Source: Anthopleura xanthogrammica (taxonomy: Eukaryota; Cnidaria; Anthozoa; Actiniaria; Actiniidae). From it: a stretch of DNA of 64,000 bases. The notes beneath the pieces are model-generated. The model was not told where the DNA came from. It saw nothing but the letters and a program-made list of their open reading frames with translations, and did not search any database. The stretch's first letter is position 1; every line of letters begins with the position of its first letter. Below are positions 1 to 13,448 of the stretch, piece by piece. The stretch lies in assembly GCA_964019055.1 (NCBI GenBank), contig OZ025222.1, forward strand, positions 4,212,746 to 4,276,745. Reading direction: 5' to 3'. The translations under genes and the position numbers were made by a program.

Positions 1-3000
1 AACTGCAACAGGAAAAACAAGATAAACATGAAAAACAGGACAAGCAAGAAAAACTTGATGTCTTGGCAGACGCAAGTGAAGGACTGCAGAAAAGTGATGA
101 CGTGGTAGCAAAACTGGAAAGTGACATTTTTGTCCGTGAAAAAGAGATTCAGCAACTTGAAGAAGATGTTGGAAGTCTCCAGGAGATTTTGAAGAAAGAA
201 ATTGAAAGTGCTGAGGGATATAAAAGGAAAGCTTCTGAGCTAGAAGACATGTTGGGAAAGGAGGTGCAAGCAAAGGAGTATGCGTACATGAGGAACAAAG
301 AACTGGAGGATGAGATGCAGCTGAAGGATACAAAGTTGAAGAACTTAGCTTCGGTCATTAGGCCAAAAAATGCTGCAGAGTCTGAAAGAGATGGCAAAGG
401 AAACAAACCAGCTTCTTCTACTACAATTGCTCAACTGAGAGCAGCGATGCAACAGATACAAGACGAGAAGCAGAAGCTTGCAACAGAGGTGGATAATCTT
501 GCAACTGCTTTGAAAGATGAGAAGGAAGAAAATGTTGCCGAACAGCCAGAAGAGGCCTCGGAGACAATTGCACCAAGGAAAACATCAAAAGATGATGCAG
601 GAGAGAGACCTGAAGTGAAACGAGTTCCAATCAAAGAGGAAATCCAGGAACAAATAGTTGATGAGGTTATGGCTGAGAGAAATGAAATGTTTGAAGAAAA
701 CAGCTTGGATGAGTGTGATGCTGGCGCACAATGTATGAAGGATGGGAAGAATGTTGATGATACAGGCAAGAAAAGTGCCAAGGAGAAAGAAATATCTGTC
801 GAAGAAAAAGACATCGATGAAAAAGATGAGGCAATTCCTCGAGACCATAATATAAAAGACAACAAGATAGTAAAGGAGCTGCAGGAAATTATTGAACATC
901 TTGAGCAGGAATTGAGGCAAGCTCGATCAGAAAACATCCTTCTCGAGAATGAAGCAACAGACATCATGGACGATGGTTGCCTCAAGAACGAGAACAGGGC
1001 ATTACGCAACCAGGTCAATGATTTAAGCATCGAGCTATCGATAGTGCGTGCAGATGAGCACGACATTCATCGAGAACTAAACATCAGCGAAAATAGAGCC
1101 AAAGACTTAGAAGATTCGGTTGAAAGGTTAGAGACATTGAGAGATGAACTTCACGCTGCCAACGATGAATTGTGCTTAGAAAAAGAACTCCTTGAAGAAG
1201 AGTTAGACTTGATGAAAAAGAAAGTTGAAATTCTTGAAGATGAAACCAATCTTCTGAAAGGTGAAAAAATGGAAATAGATATTGTGGACAACAAAGCTTT
1301 TCTCGAAGAAAACGAAACCCTTAAAACAGAGATTTCTAAAATTACTCTCCAGTTAGAGGTGAATAAAGAAAACTTGGACCGTATACATGGAGAACTCGAG
1401 ACCTCACAGACGAACGTCAAAGAACTTGAAGTGAAATTACATAAGCTGCAGAAGGAAAAAACTGGACTCGAAATGCAAGTCGATGACTTGTCTTTCCAGA
1501 ATAAAATTCAGGAAAAAGAAATGAATCTTTTGAAGAAGAAAGTTGCAGTATATGAGGATGAGATTAAGTTGGTAGAACAAGAATTAGCTAGGAAGTCTGA
1601 AGATTTGAAGGAGAAGGAGGAAGATTTACACAAAATTCTTGAAGATAATGAGTCCAAGGAACATGAGAAAGAAAAGCTTGAACATGCGCTAAAAGACCAA
1701 GAAGAATCAAATGACGGTAAGTTAGGTAACTAAGTTTAGTGTAACGAAATTTATGGACTATTTTTATCTTTAGCTAATAAACTAATAAGTGGAAATAAGT
1801 GAAAAATATATATTAAACCAGCAAGCCATTCAATATATGAATACAATGATATAAAAATGCAAAAAATATTTTGACAACTTTAAGAGCTTGCGTAGTTTTA
1901 TGAACCTTCAGGAAAGGAAACATTCTGAAATTTCCAATGCGCAAATTCTCATTAACGATGCTATAATTGATGATAATATATTTTTGACAGTTTTAAGAGC
2001 TTGTTTAATCTTTTGAACTTTAGTAAAGGAAATATTTTGAAATTCCATCGCATTTTTGTGATGCGCAAATTCTAAGAGAATTAAAGTAAGATGCAATATA
2101 CATTGGCAAGAGCAGAAATCAGTGTAAGATTGACTTTCAAGTCAGATATATATTTTTCCTATTAAAGCAGGCATTTTTATATATAGTCACATTTTTAAAG
2201 TTAACAATTCATGGACTACTAGATCTATGCACCGTATATAAATTATTTTGTTTCTTTAGTCTTAGCATCTTTTTAATGAGACAAGTTGTTTGGTTTTACG
2301 TTTCCCGCCAGTAGACGCGCGTGTACATTTGTGCTGCTTAGATTTTCCCGCCACTGCGGGACGCGCGCGTGCGACCAGGCGTCATGACAACCACTAGTAA
2401 ACATTTCATTTGTTTAAACAAACTTATTCAAGATCTTCGCGTTTATTTGGCGATTTAGTTTTAGCCCCTAGTTTTTCTATTGCTTTGCTTATATTTATAG
2501 ATAGATTAAACAACTTGAAATAAAACGTTAGCATTTTCAAAACAAAGTTGATCAAAAAAATTAAATCAAAGATGGCTGATTTAATTTCCTAGTAACTTTA
2601 AAGAATTAAAACAATTCGTTATGATTAATAAAAGCGACAAGACATTAATTGTTCAAGACAACAATACAGCAGAAATAATTAAGAAGGTTTCTTAAAATCT
2701 CTCAATTGTTTGAACTGCTTGGCTTTAAACCAACTAAGCTGTTCAAACAATAGAATCATATGGTTCATGACCAGCTAACGCGCTGGTAAGCTACCTCGTA
2801 GTCGCGATCAGCATTGTGTGAAGTTGTTAGTAGTCAATAAGCTCCCGAGTCTTCGGCTTGCACCAAATTCGTTGTCGTTGGTACTGGAAATTTTCCTGGA
2901 AATTCAGTATCGCCACAGGTTTGAGGTTAGTTTTTCTTTTTTCTTCTTTTGCAAGGATATTTTAAAAAAGCTAGCACATTCCAGTTTGTTTCTTGTTTAT

Positions 3001-6000
3001 CTGATTCTACAGTGCAAGGATGCATAAGGACGCCATGCATAGTGACGCTGCAATTTTTGTTCTTTGCATTTCAGTTCGTGCAAGCTTAATTCTTTTTTTT
3101 TTTTCGATTCGTCAATGACTTATAAGGATATAGGCAGTGGCATTAGCATTAAGGTTTCTTTTCACTCACTTTATCCAACTGGATTCTAGACTTGTTGGTT
3201 TTTGCAGTGAGAGGGTGCTAGCTAGAAAGCTTGCTTGTCAAATATTTTTCATTTAAGTTTTTGCTTGCCTCTTTAATAATCATATCGGGGAAAACTGTAA
3301 TATTGAAGCAATAATAAGATGTAATATTTGCCTAAGATATTTTTAAGCGCTTGTGAATAAATATGTTTATATAAGACTTGTACTGCAATATTTGCTATGT
3401 TCTTCACATCTTTTTGAGATATATTTGTATTTAAGATTTGAACTTATTACAATTCCTGGACGTTCCTGGGAACATCTATTTTAGTAAATAACACATAAAC
3501 AATTTGAACTTCAAGGCAAAAGCAAAGAAAAGTATCCTGTTTTTATAGAGATGTATTCTATATAGTGGGAAAACTCGTTGGTTTGGCCTGGTTTTGGCGT
3601 CTAAAAGACCCTCGTTATAATATTCTGTATTAACAAGATTAAGATAAGCTTTTTTGGTATTTCTGTATTGATAAACTTAGCCGTCTTTACACAAAGTAAT
3701 TTTCTTGTTTTCATTGGTTTTAAAAAATATATTCAAAAAGATTTCATTTTGTGTTGTATCCTTTGCTGATTATATCAAGCATATTTTACTTAATTAAGGC
3801 ATATTTCGCAATCCTTTTACGGTTAGTAGCTACAAGAGTACCAACGTGGCACTCACACAGCCACATGTCTGTGACAAACCAAAAAGAATAAGAAATTATC
3901 TTCCTTTAAGTTTGGCACTAACTGAGATCATGATATTTACCTAATGTTTAGCACTGGTTTTAATATCGATTTATAATGTATTTCAAAAAGGTATTTTATT
4001 TCAAGTAAAGGCAAAAGTTTCGCAAGCGAAGGTCCATTGGTATTCTGTTGCGAGAAGTCATCATAGTAAAAAAATAATTTCTTGAAGATGAAAATTGCGT
4101 TTCAAATTTTATTGCGAAGAAAAAAAAATCCTCTATTTTTGACGTTTATGCTTTTTCGATATTGCAACTTGCATTTGTACCTTCCATGATCTATTCAAGT
4201 TATTTTATCTCGCTGGCAGTGCATCGCAAGCAAAGTTCTTCCTCTTAAACACTCAACAACAGAGTCAAGTCTAGATTTCAAAACTATAACTTTCAAGAGT
4301 ACAAGAAAATAGTTTATTTATCATAATAAATTTATTAATACTTGTATATACTTTCGAGAGTTTACATTTGCCTGTTTCTTTAGATAAGGAAAACCCAATC
4401 CTTCAGTTGTTTAAGTTTACAAAGTTCTTCAAAATCAAAACCTCATTTTTCCAATTATTTATCTCCATACGCACAGTTTACAAGTGTAAACAAACTTAGG
4501 ACGCCAAACGCGAACGATTTTCAAATGAAGTTTAGATATTTATTGTTTAAAGTTAATCTCTCAGTATTGTTCTTAAGCATTCTTATGATTTCTTCAGAAT
4601 ACCACGCGTGCTTAGACAATTCGATTTTCGATCACGGAGCGCTGTTTTTACAAATCTATTGCTTTATAAGAACTTAAGGTTGCTGTAGAAGACTTTCTAA
4701 GGCTAGCCAACATTATCAAACCATTCACTCTCATTATCTTCTGTGGTGAATTTAAAAAAAAAAATATTTGATTAAAATATTTTTTTGCATGAGGCACAAG
4801 CGGAAATTTCTAATCATCTTTTGTAGGGTTTTCCCTGGTGAATTTAGGAAATGTTGAACAAAAGAACTTTTTTGTCCAGTTTTGTTGAGATCAGAGCATC
4901 TAGTGCATAACTTAGCTTTTATCACGTTCCAAGGTAACTTAGATTCCTAAAATAATTCTGATTCAAAAAAAATAATCGAAATTTCCCTATTATTTTTTGA
5001 CAGCTGAAGAACATCAGCTTAAACATTTGGTCGAGAAGAACTTGGGATTACGCTCACAGATAAAGAAATTGAAAATGGATTCCGCAGAGTCAAAACACGA
5101 GCAACGAAGGCTGGAGAGAGATTTGAATGAGTTAAGAGACAGGTTACGAGATGCCGACCGAAAATTCAGCTCAACGAAAGACGACAAAACGAGAACAGAG
5201 GATGAACTTGGCGCAGCGAAGAAACGAATTGGACATCTGGAAAAGGAGTTGAATGATGCGAGGCTCGATATCAAAGTAAAAAATGAGACGATTCGTAAAC
5301 TTAACCAGAAGAATTCCGAGCTTCAAGCTGCTCTCTCGGAGCGTGAGGAGGAGCGCCGAAGGGAAGAAAGGTTGAGAATGGAGAACATGAAGTCTTTAGA
5401 TGCGTTAAAGATAAAGATGGAAAAAATGGAAAACGATGACAAGAAGCAAAAAGAAAGGCTGTTCAGCTTGAAATCTGCTTGTTCTGAAGCGAACGAAGCG
5501 TATGAAATTGTCAAGAAGCAGAACTTGAATCTAAGAAGCGACATGCAAGGGATAAAAAAGAAACTAGCCAGCAGAGACGTCGAAGTTGACAACAACAGAC
5601 GCGAAAAGGAGAAGCTAGAAGAACAGATCCTGAATGCTTCTCGTACCATTGATGACATCCGTAAATACAGTGCAAGAGACGAGAGTCTATCCCCTGATTC
5701 TGCCCTTGGAATATCTGTCAGCTCACTCACAGATCTTGGATCCGGACCAAACAGCCCAAATTCAGATATTTCTGACACTCTCTTTGTGCATGGCGATGAA
5801 GAAATGAAATTTGCACCACGAGACCCACAAGGCCTTTTATGCAAGATGCCCACCATGATTGAGAACTTCCGAGCTGTAGTCCGTGAGAATGAAGTGATAA
5901 AATCCAAACTAGTTGAGATGTTGAACAACAAGGAAAAGATGAACTCTCAATTGCAGTACTATTCGGGACTCAGTGACGATCTTCAGAAAGATGTTGGCGA

Positions 6001-9000
6001 GAAGGAAAAGTTTGTCATCGAGCTACAAAACAAGGCGAATATTTTGGAGGAAGCGCTGAATGATTCAAAAACAAAGTTTGAAAAGGTTGAGAGAGATTTT
6101 GCAGCAACGGCCACCGAAGCAGATCTGGTGAAAACTACTTTGCAAGTTCGTGAAGAAACTTTCGCTGAACTCAGAGAAAAAGTTGAGCTCTTCGAGGAGA
6201 AAGAAAAAGCATTGGAATTGTATTCCAAATCGATGGCAGAGAAATACCAGCACGAAGCAACACAGAAACAAGAGGTTGAAAGTTTGAACGAAAGCTTACA
6301 TGACAAAACTCAAGAACAGCAAAAACTCTTAAAGAAATTGGAAAAGAAATTGTCTGAGTATTCTTCAAAGTCAAGAAGAGTTTCCGAACCAGAGGTTAAA
6401 GTTTTCGCAGCACCCGTAGTCGAAAAGGCAAAGGCATCAGACGTTGCTATGGTGACACTCGAAGGCAAGCTGGACGACATTATGAACTACAGCGATGCGT
6501 TGGAGAACTCGTTGACCGACGTTGAGATGGGATACCATCGCATGCAAGCTGAAAATGAGAGGCTACAAAGAGAAATGGTTAAGAAAGAAGACTACGAGGA
6601 GTTAGAAACGAAACTCAAAGAGCTAGAAATGTCGTTCCAAGAGCAGGATGAAGACAGAGAGAAACAGATCAGTGAGCTGGAAAGACAAAGAGAAGCTTTG
6701 GAAAAGGAACACAAAGAAAATGAAGAGGCCATTGTAGCCTTAACTGACCGAGAGAAAGAATTAATAGAAGAATGTAAAGCCTTGAAAAATAGCTTCTCGC
6801 CGCTACAGCAAGCAAACGACATGCTGAAAGCTGAAATAGAAGCGCTGAAGGAAAGTGTAAAGCAAAACGAGGAAAATCGGGTCAGGATCGAAACGGAGCT
6901 CAAATCGACCAAAACAAAGATGTGCGAGATGGAAATGACAAATGAAGCTTATAGAGATGAGAATGACAGACTCAGGAATGATGTTATCACTTTATCCGAG
7001 GAGAAATGTGAAGTTGAATGCAAGGTTTCCGAGGCTGAGAGGCGGGAAAAGAAATTGAACGAGCTGATTGACCAGGAACGCGCCCAGCAGAAAGAACTGA
7101 GAGCTGAACACGAATCTGCACTGAGCATTTGTGATGCACTACAAAATGACTTATCCAAAGCTAAGGATAACATCAGCAGCCTTGAAGCTGAGCAAGACAG
7201 AACACAGAAAGCTAAAAATGAGATGGAAATGAAACTTATGGATCTTTCGAGTCAGAACAGTAGTGTTGTAGACGAACTGAATGCCGCTAAGAAGGATCTT
7301 AACGAACTGGAAGAACGATACAAGAAAGCGGTAGATGCTGAAGAAAACCTGAATCAAAGACTGAGCAAGTCATCTATGGAGAACGCTAGACTTTCTACTG
7401 CTTATGACCAGAGCCAGAGAAGAAGAAACGAGGCTGAACGAGGTATCCTTGAAGCTACTGCTAAGAATGAAGATTTTAGTGTAGATTTGGAGAGAGTGCG
7501 AACGGAAAAAGCAAGCCTGCTGAAAGAAATCGCACAGAAGGAAGAAACCATCGAAGGAATGGAAGCAAAGAAGAGCGAACTTGAAGAAGACGCTCAGAAA
7601 CTCACCAATGAGTTGTACCTAAGCACGAGAAAAGTCCTTAGCCTACAGCTGAATTTGGAATCACTTCGAAACGAGGTCAGCCAAATGGGCAAAGATTTAC
7701 GACGTCTGGTACTTGGTGCAATTGGTCGCGAACCACGAGACGAAGCAGAAGAGAAATCAATGGAAGCTGATCTGGAAATGAACCTCTTTGAGAACGAAGT
7801 AGTTGTCCAAGCTCTGAGACAAGCTATCAAAGTTACAGAGAAAAACTTAGATCAGATTCGACCTGAAGCAATGGTATCTGAGGTTGAGAACAAAAACTGT
7901 CAAAAAGACATTGACTGTGTTCATAGAGAGTTTGCTTTTCTGAAGGATCAGCTGAATAGTTTCAAGAACTCCTGTCAGAAACTTGGTGATGAGACGAAGA
8001 GACTTAAAGAGGATGTGAAAACTAAAGAAGTACTTCTTCAAGATGCAAGGGAACAGTACGAGGCGGTGAAAGAGGAGAATGGCGAGAATAAAGAGCGTAT
8101 TATGGGACTGCAAGCTAAGTGTACAGATCTTGAAGCACTCTCTGCGGAATATGAAGAAAATGCCGAAAGCGCGCATAATGAACTCGTGCAAGCGAATCAA
8201 CATATTGCATCACTTGAGAGCAACATCGCGAAACTGGAACAGAAGAAAAACATTTTTGAGAAGGAACGTCTTGTCTTGCAGGAGAGAATAAATAATTTTG
8301 AAGCGAATCAAAGAGCATCGAAGGATGAGAGTAGAAATGACAAGAAAAAGATTGCGTCTCTTGAAGTTGAGTACAACGAAAAGCAAGGCCTGGCGCGCGA
8401 TTTAGAAACTGTCGAAGGAAACTTGGCGGAGTTGAGGATGAAATACGATGATGTAGTGAAGGACAGAGAAGAGATCAAAGCAGAGCTAGCAACGGTAAAA
8501 GAAGAGATAAGACAACAGGGAATGGAATTGAAAAACCGCAAGAAAGACGCTGAAAACTTCAAGAAGCATATCATAATTGAAAAAGAAATGAGAATGAGAG
8601 TGGAGCAAGATTTGAACGAGCAAGTGGAAGAGCTGAAGACTAAGAAGAGGAGTTTGAATGCCTTACAGCGCACACATGGAAAGCTCGAAGAAGAGAAGGA
8701 GATATTGGAAGAAAAAGCCAAGTTACTCGAAGAAACTGGTCAGACACTTAAAAAAGAGCTTGAAGTGCAGGCTGTTGAGTTGAAACGCTTACGAGATTCC
8801 CTGACTGATACTAGAAATGAGCTTCAAAACACAACACTCAGATGTGACAATAGCGAAAGGGAGAAGAAGAAACTGATGGAAGAGTATATCCATGCTGAAG
8901 AACAAGTGAAGAAACTGCAAGAAACCTGCAGTGAGCTGCTGAATGAAAAAGGATCTGCTACTGACAAAGTCATTTCTTTGAATGAAGCTCTAGAGTCAAT

Positions 9001-12000
9001 GATTCGCAGTCATGATTATACGATTGATCATCTCAAACAAGACCTCATGAACGCAAACAAGGACTTGTCTGTTACTAAGAGCTCACTCGAGAGAAGCCAG
9101 AAACGCAACGAAGAACTTCAAAACGAAATCAAAAATCAGGAAGACAAGATAAAGACTGTCGAAGAAAAGAAACAGGAGCTTTTTGAAAAATTCTGGGCCA
9201 GCCAGAACCAGCTGGGTGAAGCTGAAGGCTGCATTGATAATCTGGAAGCAGAGATTAAAGAGCTAAAGGGAAAAGTTGCCAACCACTTGAACAAGATTGA
9301 ACAACTAGAAGAGACTACTAAGCACGAACGCGAAGAGAACGAGAAGGCTGTTGAAAACTTCAACGAAAAGATCTCAACGCTGAAGACCCAGAACCAAAAA
9401 TTGCTGCAAGAAAATGATAATCTTAAGTCAGCGCTTGAAGAATCTACAGATGCGCTCCAAAGTACATCCGAGGAATTGCAGCAAACTTCAAGTGCATTAG
9501 CAGAAAAGGAAAAGAATTCTAGCTATGAGATAGAAAAGCTTGAAAATTCCATCGATGATCTGAGGAAAGTATCTGAAGAACAACGCGTCGACCTGCGAAG
9601 AACAAAAGAAGCTTTGAAGAATGCCAATCGCGATAATAAAGATTTAAAGGAAAAATTAGATACAACTGAAGAAAAGCTTGAAGCTTTGGAGTCAAGAGTC
9701 AAGGAACAGGAAAATGATAACGTCGACGCTCTAGCTGAAGCCCAAGCAAAGCTGAATGTTGTCAGCATGATGAAAGCATCAAACAGCGGGGAAAGGTTCG
9801 CAGAGATGCAGTCTAGTACACTTCTAGCTAACGATGAGACTGAGTTTGATAGAGTCGATGGCGCCCCTGAGGCAGGACTTGGAGCTTCCATCAAAGATGT
9901 CGTAGATACTTTCCATCAGGCCTGTATGTCTTCGTTCAGTGACAACAGATCTCTGCAAGAGAGTTTAGCTCAAGCAAACGATGAAAATGCCAGGCTTGAA
10001 GAAGCGCTTAAGAAAGACCGCAACAATATGGCTGAGATGAAGAGATATCTCCAAGAAACAGAGAAGAAAAAGACCAAACTTGAAGAAGAAGGAAAGCGCT
10101 TGAGGCGACGACTAGAAACCTTGAAGCACAAGGCCATAGGAATGGAGCGAAGTAAAGATGACGAACTGTGCGAGCTCAAAGGAGAGAAGATGATTCTGGA
10201 AAAGGAACACTGGCAGATAAAGGAGGAGTTTGAGGAACTAAAAGCCAGGACAAAAGAGACAGAAGAAGAGCGCGATAGATACGCTGAGGATTCGAATAAC
10301 ACTCGTGTACAAGTAATAGAAGCGCGCAACGATATCAAGAAGGCACAGGAACATCTTGATGCAATGCAAGAGAAACAGCTCGAAACAAAGAAGAAGATAT
10401 TTGAACTTGAAGCACGAGAAAAGGGCTTGCAACAACTGATACACGAGAAGGAGAAAGAGCTCTGCGCAAGTAAAGCGAAGACGGACGAACTAGAAAAGCT
10501 CTACGAAAACGCCAACCAGAAGAAGACAGAACTTTTCTCCCAAGCTTCCAAAGCAGAAGACAAGATTGGAAGCCTAGAGAAACAGCTTCAGGAAAACAAA
10601 GAGAAGCAGAACGAACTGCAAGAAGAAGTTAGAGCTTTGAGCTCTAAAGTAAAAGAACTGGAACAAACCCTTGAAGAAACAGCAAACGATTTGAACGACG
10701 CCAAAGAAAAGAATGAAGAGCTTGAGATACAACGAAGCAGTTTGTTAGCAAGCAACGAGATCTTGAAACATCAAGTTGAAGTTTCTCGTGGTGAATACGA
10801 GACGCTGAAGGATTCCTACGACAAGGTTCATGAAGATACCTTAAACCTCTCAACCGTTCTGAACCAGAAGACAATCGATAAAGACAATCTCGATACGAAA
10901 TTCAAATGCCTCGCGCAAGAGAAAGAACACTTGCAGGACGCTCTGAATACTTCAGAGGTCCAACTCCGAGAATCAGAGGATAATTTAGTCAAGTCATTCC
11001 AGGAGACCGAGAACCTCAAGCGTCAAATGTTAAAGGTACAGAGCACAGCTTGCGCAGAATCGGCCAAACACCAAGGAGAAGCTGGGAAAATGAAGTCAGA
11101 ATTAGAATCAACGAAAAAGGAATTGGTTGAAAAAGAAAGTGATTATACCGAGAAAGTCGCAAAGCTCAAGGCCATTGAAAAAGATAACGAAGCTCTCAAG
11201 AAAGAACTGAATGATCTGCGTATGCGCGAATCTGAGTTGAAGCTCGACTATACATCAGCCAATAGTAAACTACAAAGTTATGTTCTCGAGAGGGAATGCT
11301 GGGAAAGAGAGGTCAAGACAGTATTAAACGAAATCGAGCAGCAGAAGAGCGCCAACAATGCTAAAGAGCACCGACTGGACCGCTTGCGCATGCGTTATGA
11401 GCAAGAAATTGGGTTCTTGAGCCAGCGAGTATCGGCGTTGGAACGCGAACTTAAAATGGTACAAGAAGCCGCTGAACAGCAAAGACATGCAGACGATATT
11501 GCTCACAAGTTGAGTCTAGAAGCTAAGGTGAGATGATTTGATTTTGGTTTGATAAAATATCACCCAATAATATTCATAATAGTTCTTAATTGTGATTTGC
11601 TATTAAATTGTGATATGAGCAGCTTTTTTTCACAGTATTCCTTTTTCATCCAAACCTGCATGCAAATTTGCGGCGCAACAAAGCCTTTATTGAACCTGCG
11701 CAAACAACTCTACTCAACTCTACACTCGGAGTGATTTTTTTACACAGCAAAATTACAGGAATTATACTCGCTATACCAGCAACATTGTCCAATCTCCAGA
11801 CGAACCTATACTTATACTTTCGACCGCATGTTCCAAGCCTAAGTTTCACCATTACCAATGTGACCCGCTGGGCTCGGTGTTGCATATGTGAGTAGAGTTG
11901 TTTGTGCTTCGAGGGTTTTTCTCTGAGTTTTCTGGCTTTAAATTTCCTCCCTCCAAGAATCAAACACCAATTGGAATTTCAGTGGACGAAATTCCACATC

Positions 12001-13400
12001 TCTCTGTAGTGATGCCACTGCTAAATTATATTATTTTTCTATTATATTCTTCTCTAGGAAATGGAAATCGACAATTTTAAGATGCGTCTCCAAGCAACGC
12101 GCTTACATGCAAGTGACCGCAACACAGTTGTTGATCAAATGAAGAATCAACTGGACGAGAGAACGGCACAAATCAACGAGTTGATGGAACAGATGAAGAT
12201 CTTGAAAGACAGTTATCATCTTGAACTGGCTAGTGTACAAGCAGAATTGAAGTGTTCGCAGATGGAAAATTTATTGAAGATCAAGAAAGGTACGTGAAGT
12301 TTGGTTGTGGCATGGGTGTGATTGCACGTTCATTGCTCAAGTATATTAAATTTTTCACATTCAGGGATTTTCAGCAATATATGCCAAAATAGTAAGAATT
12401 ATCACCATATACAGAACAAGAGCTTCTTAAAACATAAGTTATATACTTGAGTGAAGTGGTTATAATTAGTGTGCATCATCGATCAATATTTATCATCATC
12501 ATCATCATATATATATAAGCCATCACCATGTATTATTATCACTATCATAATAATAATAATAATATAGAGTTCTTGAAAACGCATCTAACAGTAGTCTCGA
12601 TGCTTTTGACAAAAGGAGCAAACAGACAGCAGGTTACGATGAGTAAAATGAAAATACAGTTCACAAACTCCTGTTAAACAGGAAAGTCTTAAGTGCAGAT
12701 TTGAAGGCAGGAACAGAGTCAGAGTACTTTACAGCATCAGGCAGATTATTCCAAAGCACAGGAGCAGCTAGAGCAAAGCTTCTGTTACCAAATGTAGAAG
12801 TCCTTGATTTTGGAATATGGAGAAGAAATTTGGAAGAAGACCGCAGGGGACGGCCAGGCTGATACAACTTGAGGAGATCAGTGAGATAATCAGGAGCGAG
12901 ATCATGAAGGCACTTGAAGGTCAAAAGGAGGATCTTGAAAATAATTCGTTGTGAGACTGGGAGCATGCATCATGTGCATGTTATCATATTATCACCATGT
13001 ATCATCATCATCATGTATCATTATCATCATCTTATACATAAGCCATCACCATGTATTATTATCACAATCATCATGTGTTATCATATTATCACCATGTATC
13101 ATCATCATCATGTATCATTATCATCATCATATATATAAGCCATCACCATGTATTATCATCACTATCATCATGTGTTATCATATTATCACCATGTATCATC
13201 ATCATCATGTATCGGCATCATCGTTATCATGTATCAACATCGTGCATTACCTCATCATCGTGTATCATCAGTTATCATCATGCATCATCATCATTCATCA
13301 TTATATGTTCTCATCATCATGTATCCTGTATCATTATCATCATGTGTTGTCACATCATCGCCATATATCATCATCATCATCTTCACCACCATCCGTGCAC

Positions 13401-13448
<48 letters not shown>

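Noticed and set aside
431..1066. Antisense frames of up to 211 codons opposite the coiled-coil exons
   Set aside because: Ser/Phe/Leu-rich complements of Glu/Lys-rich codons, as expected opposite coiled-coil coding sequence; many similar ones lie opposite 5004-11527.
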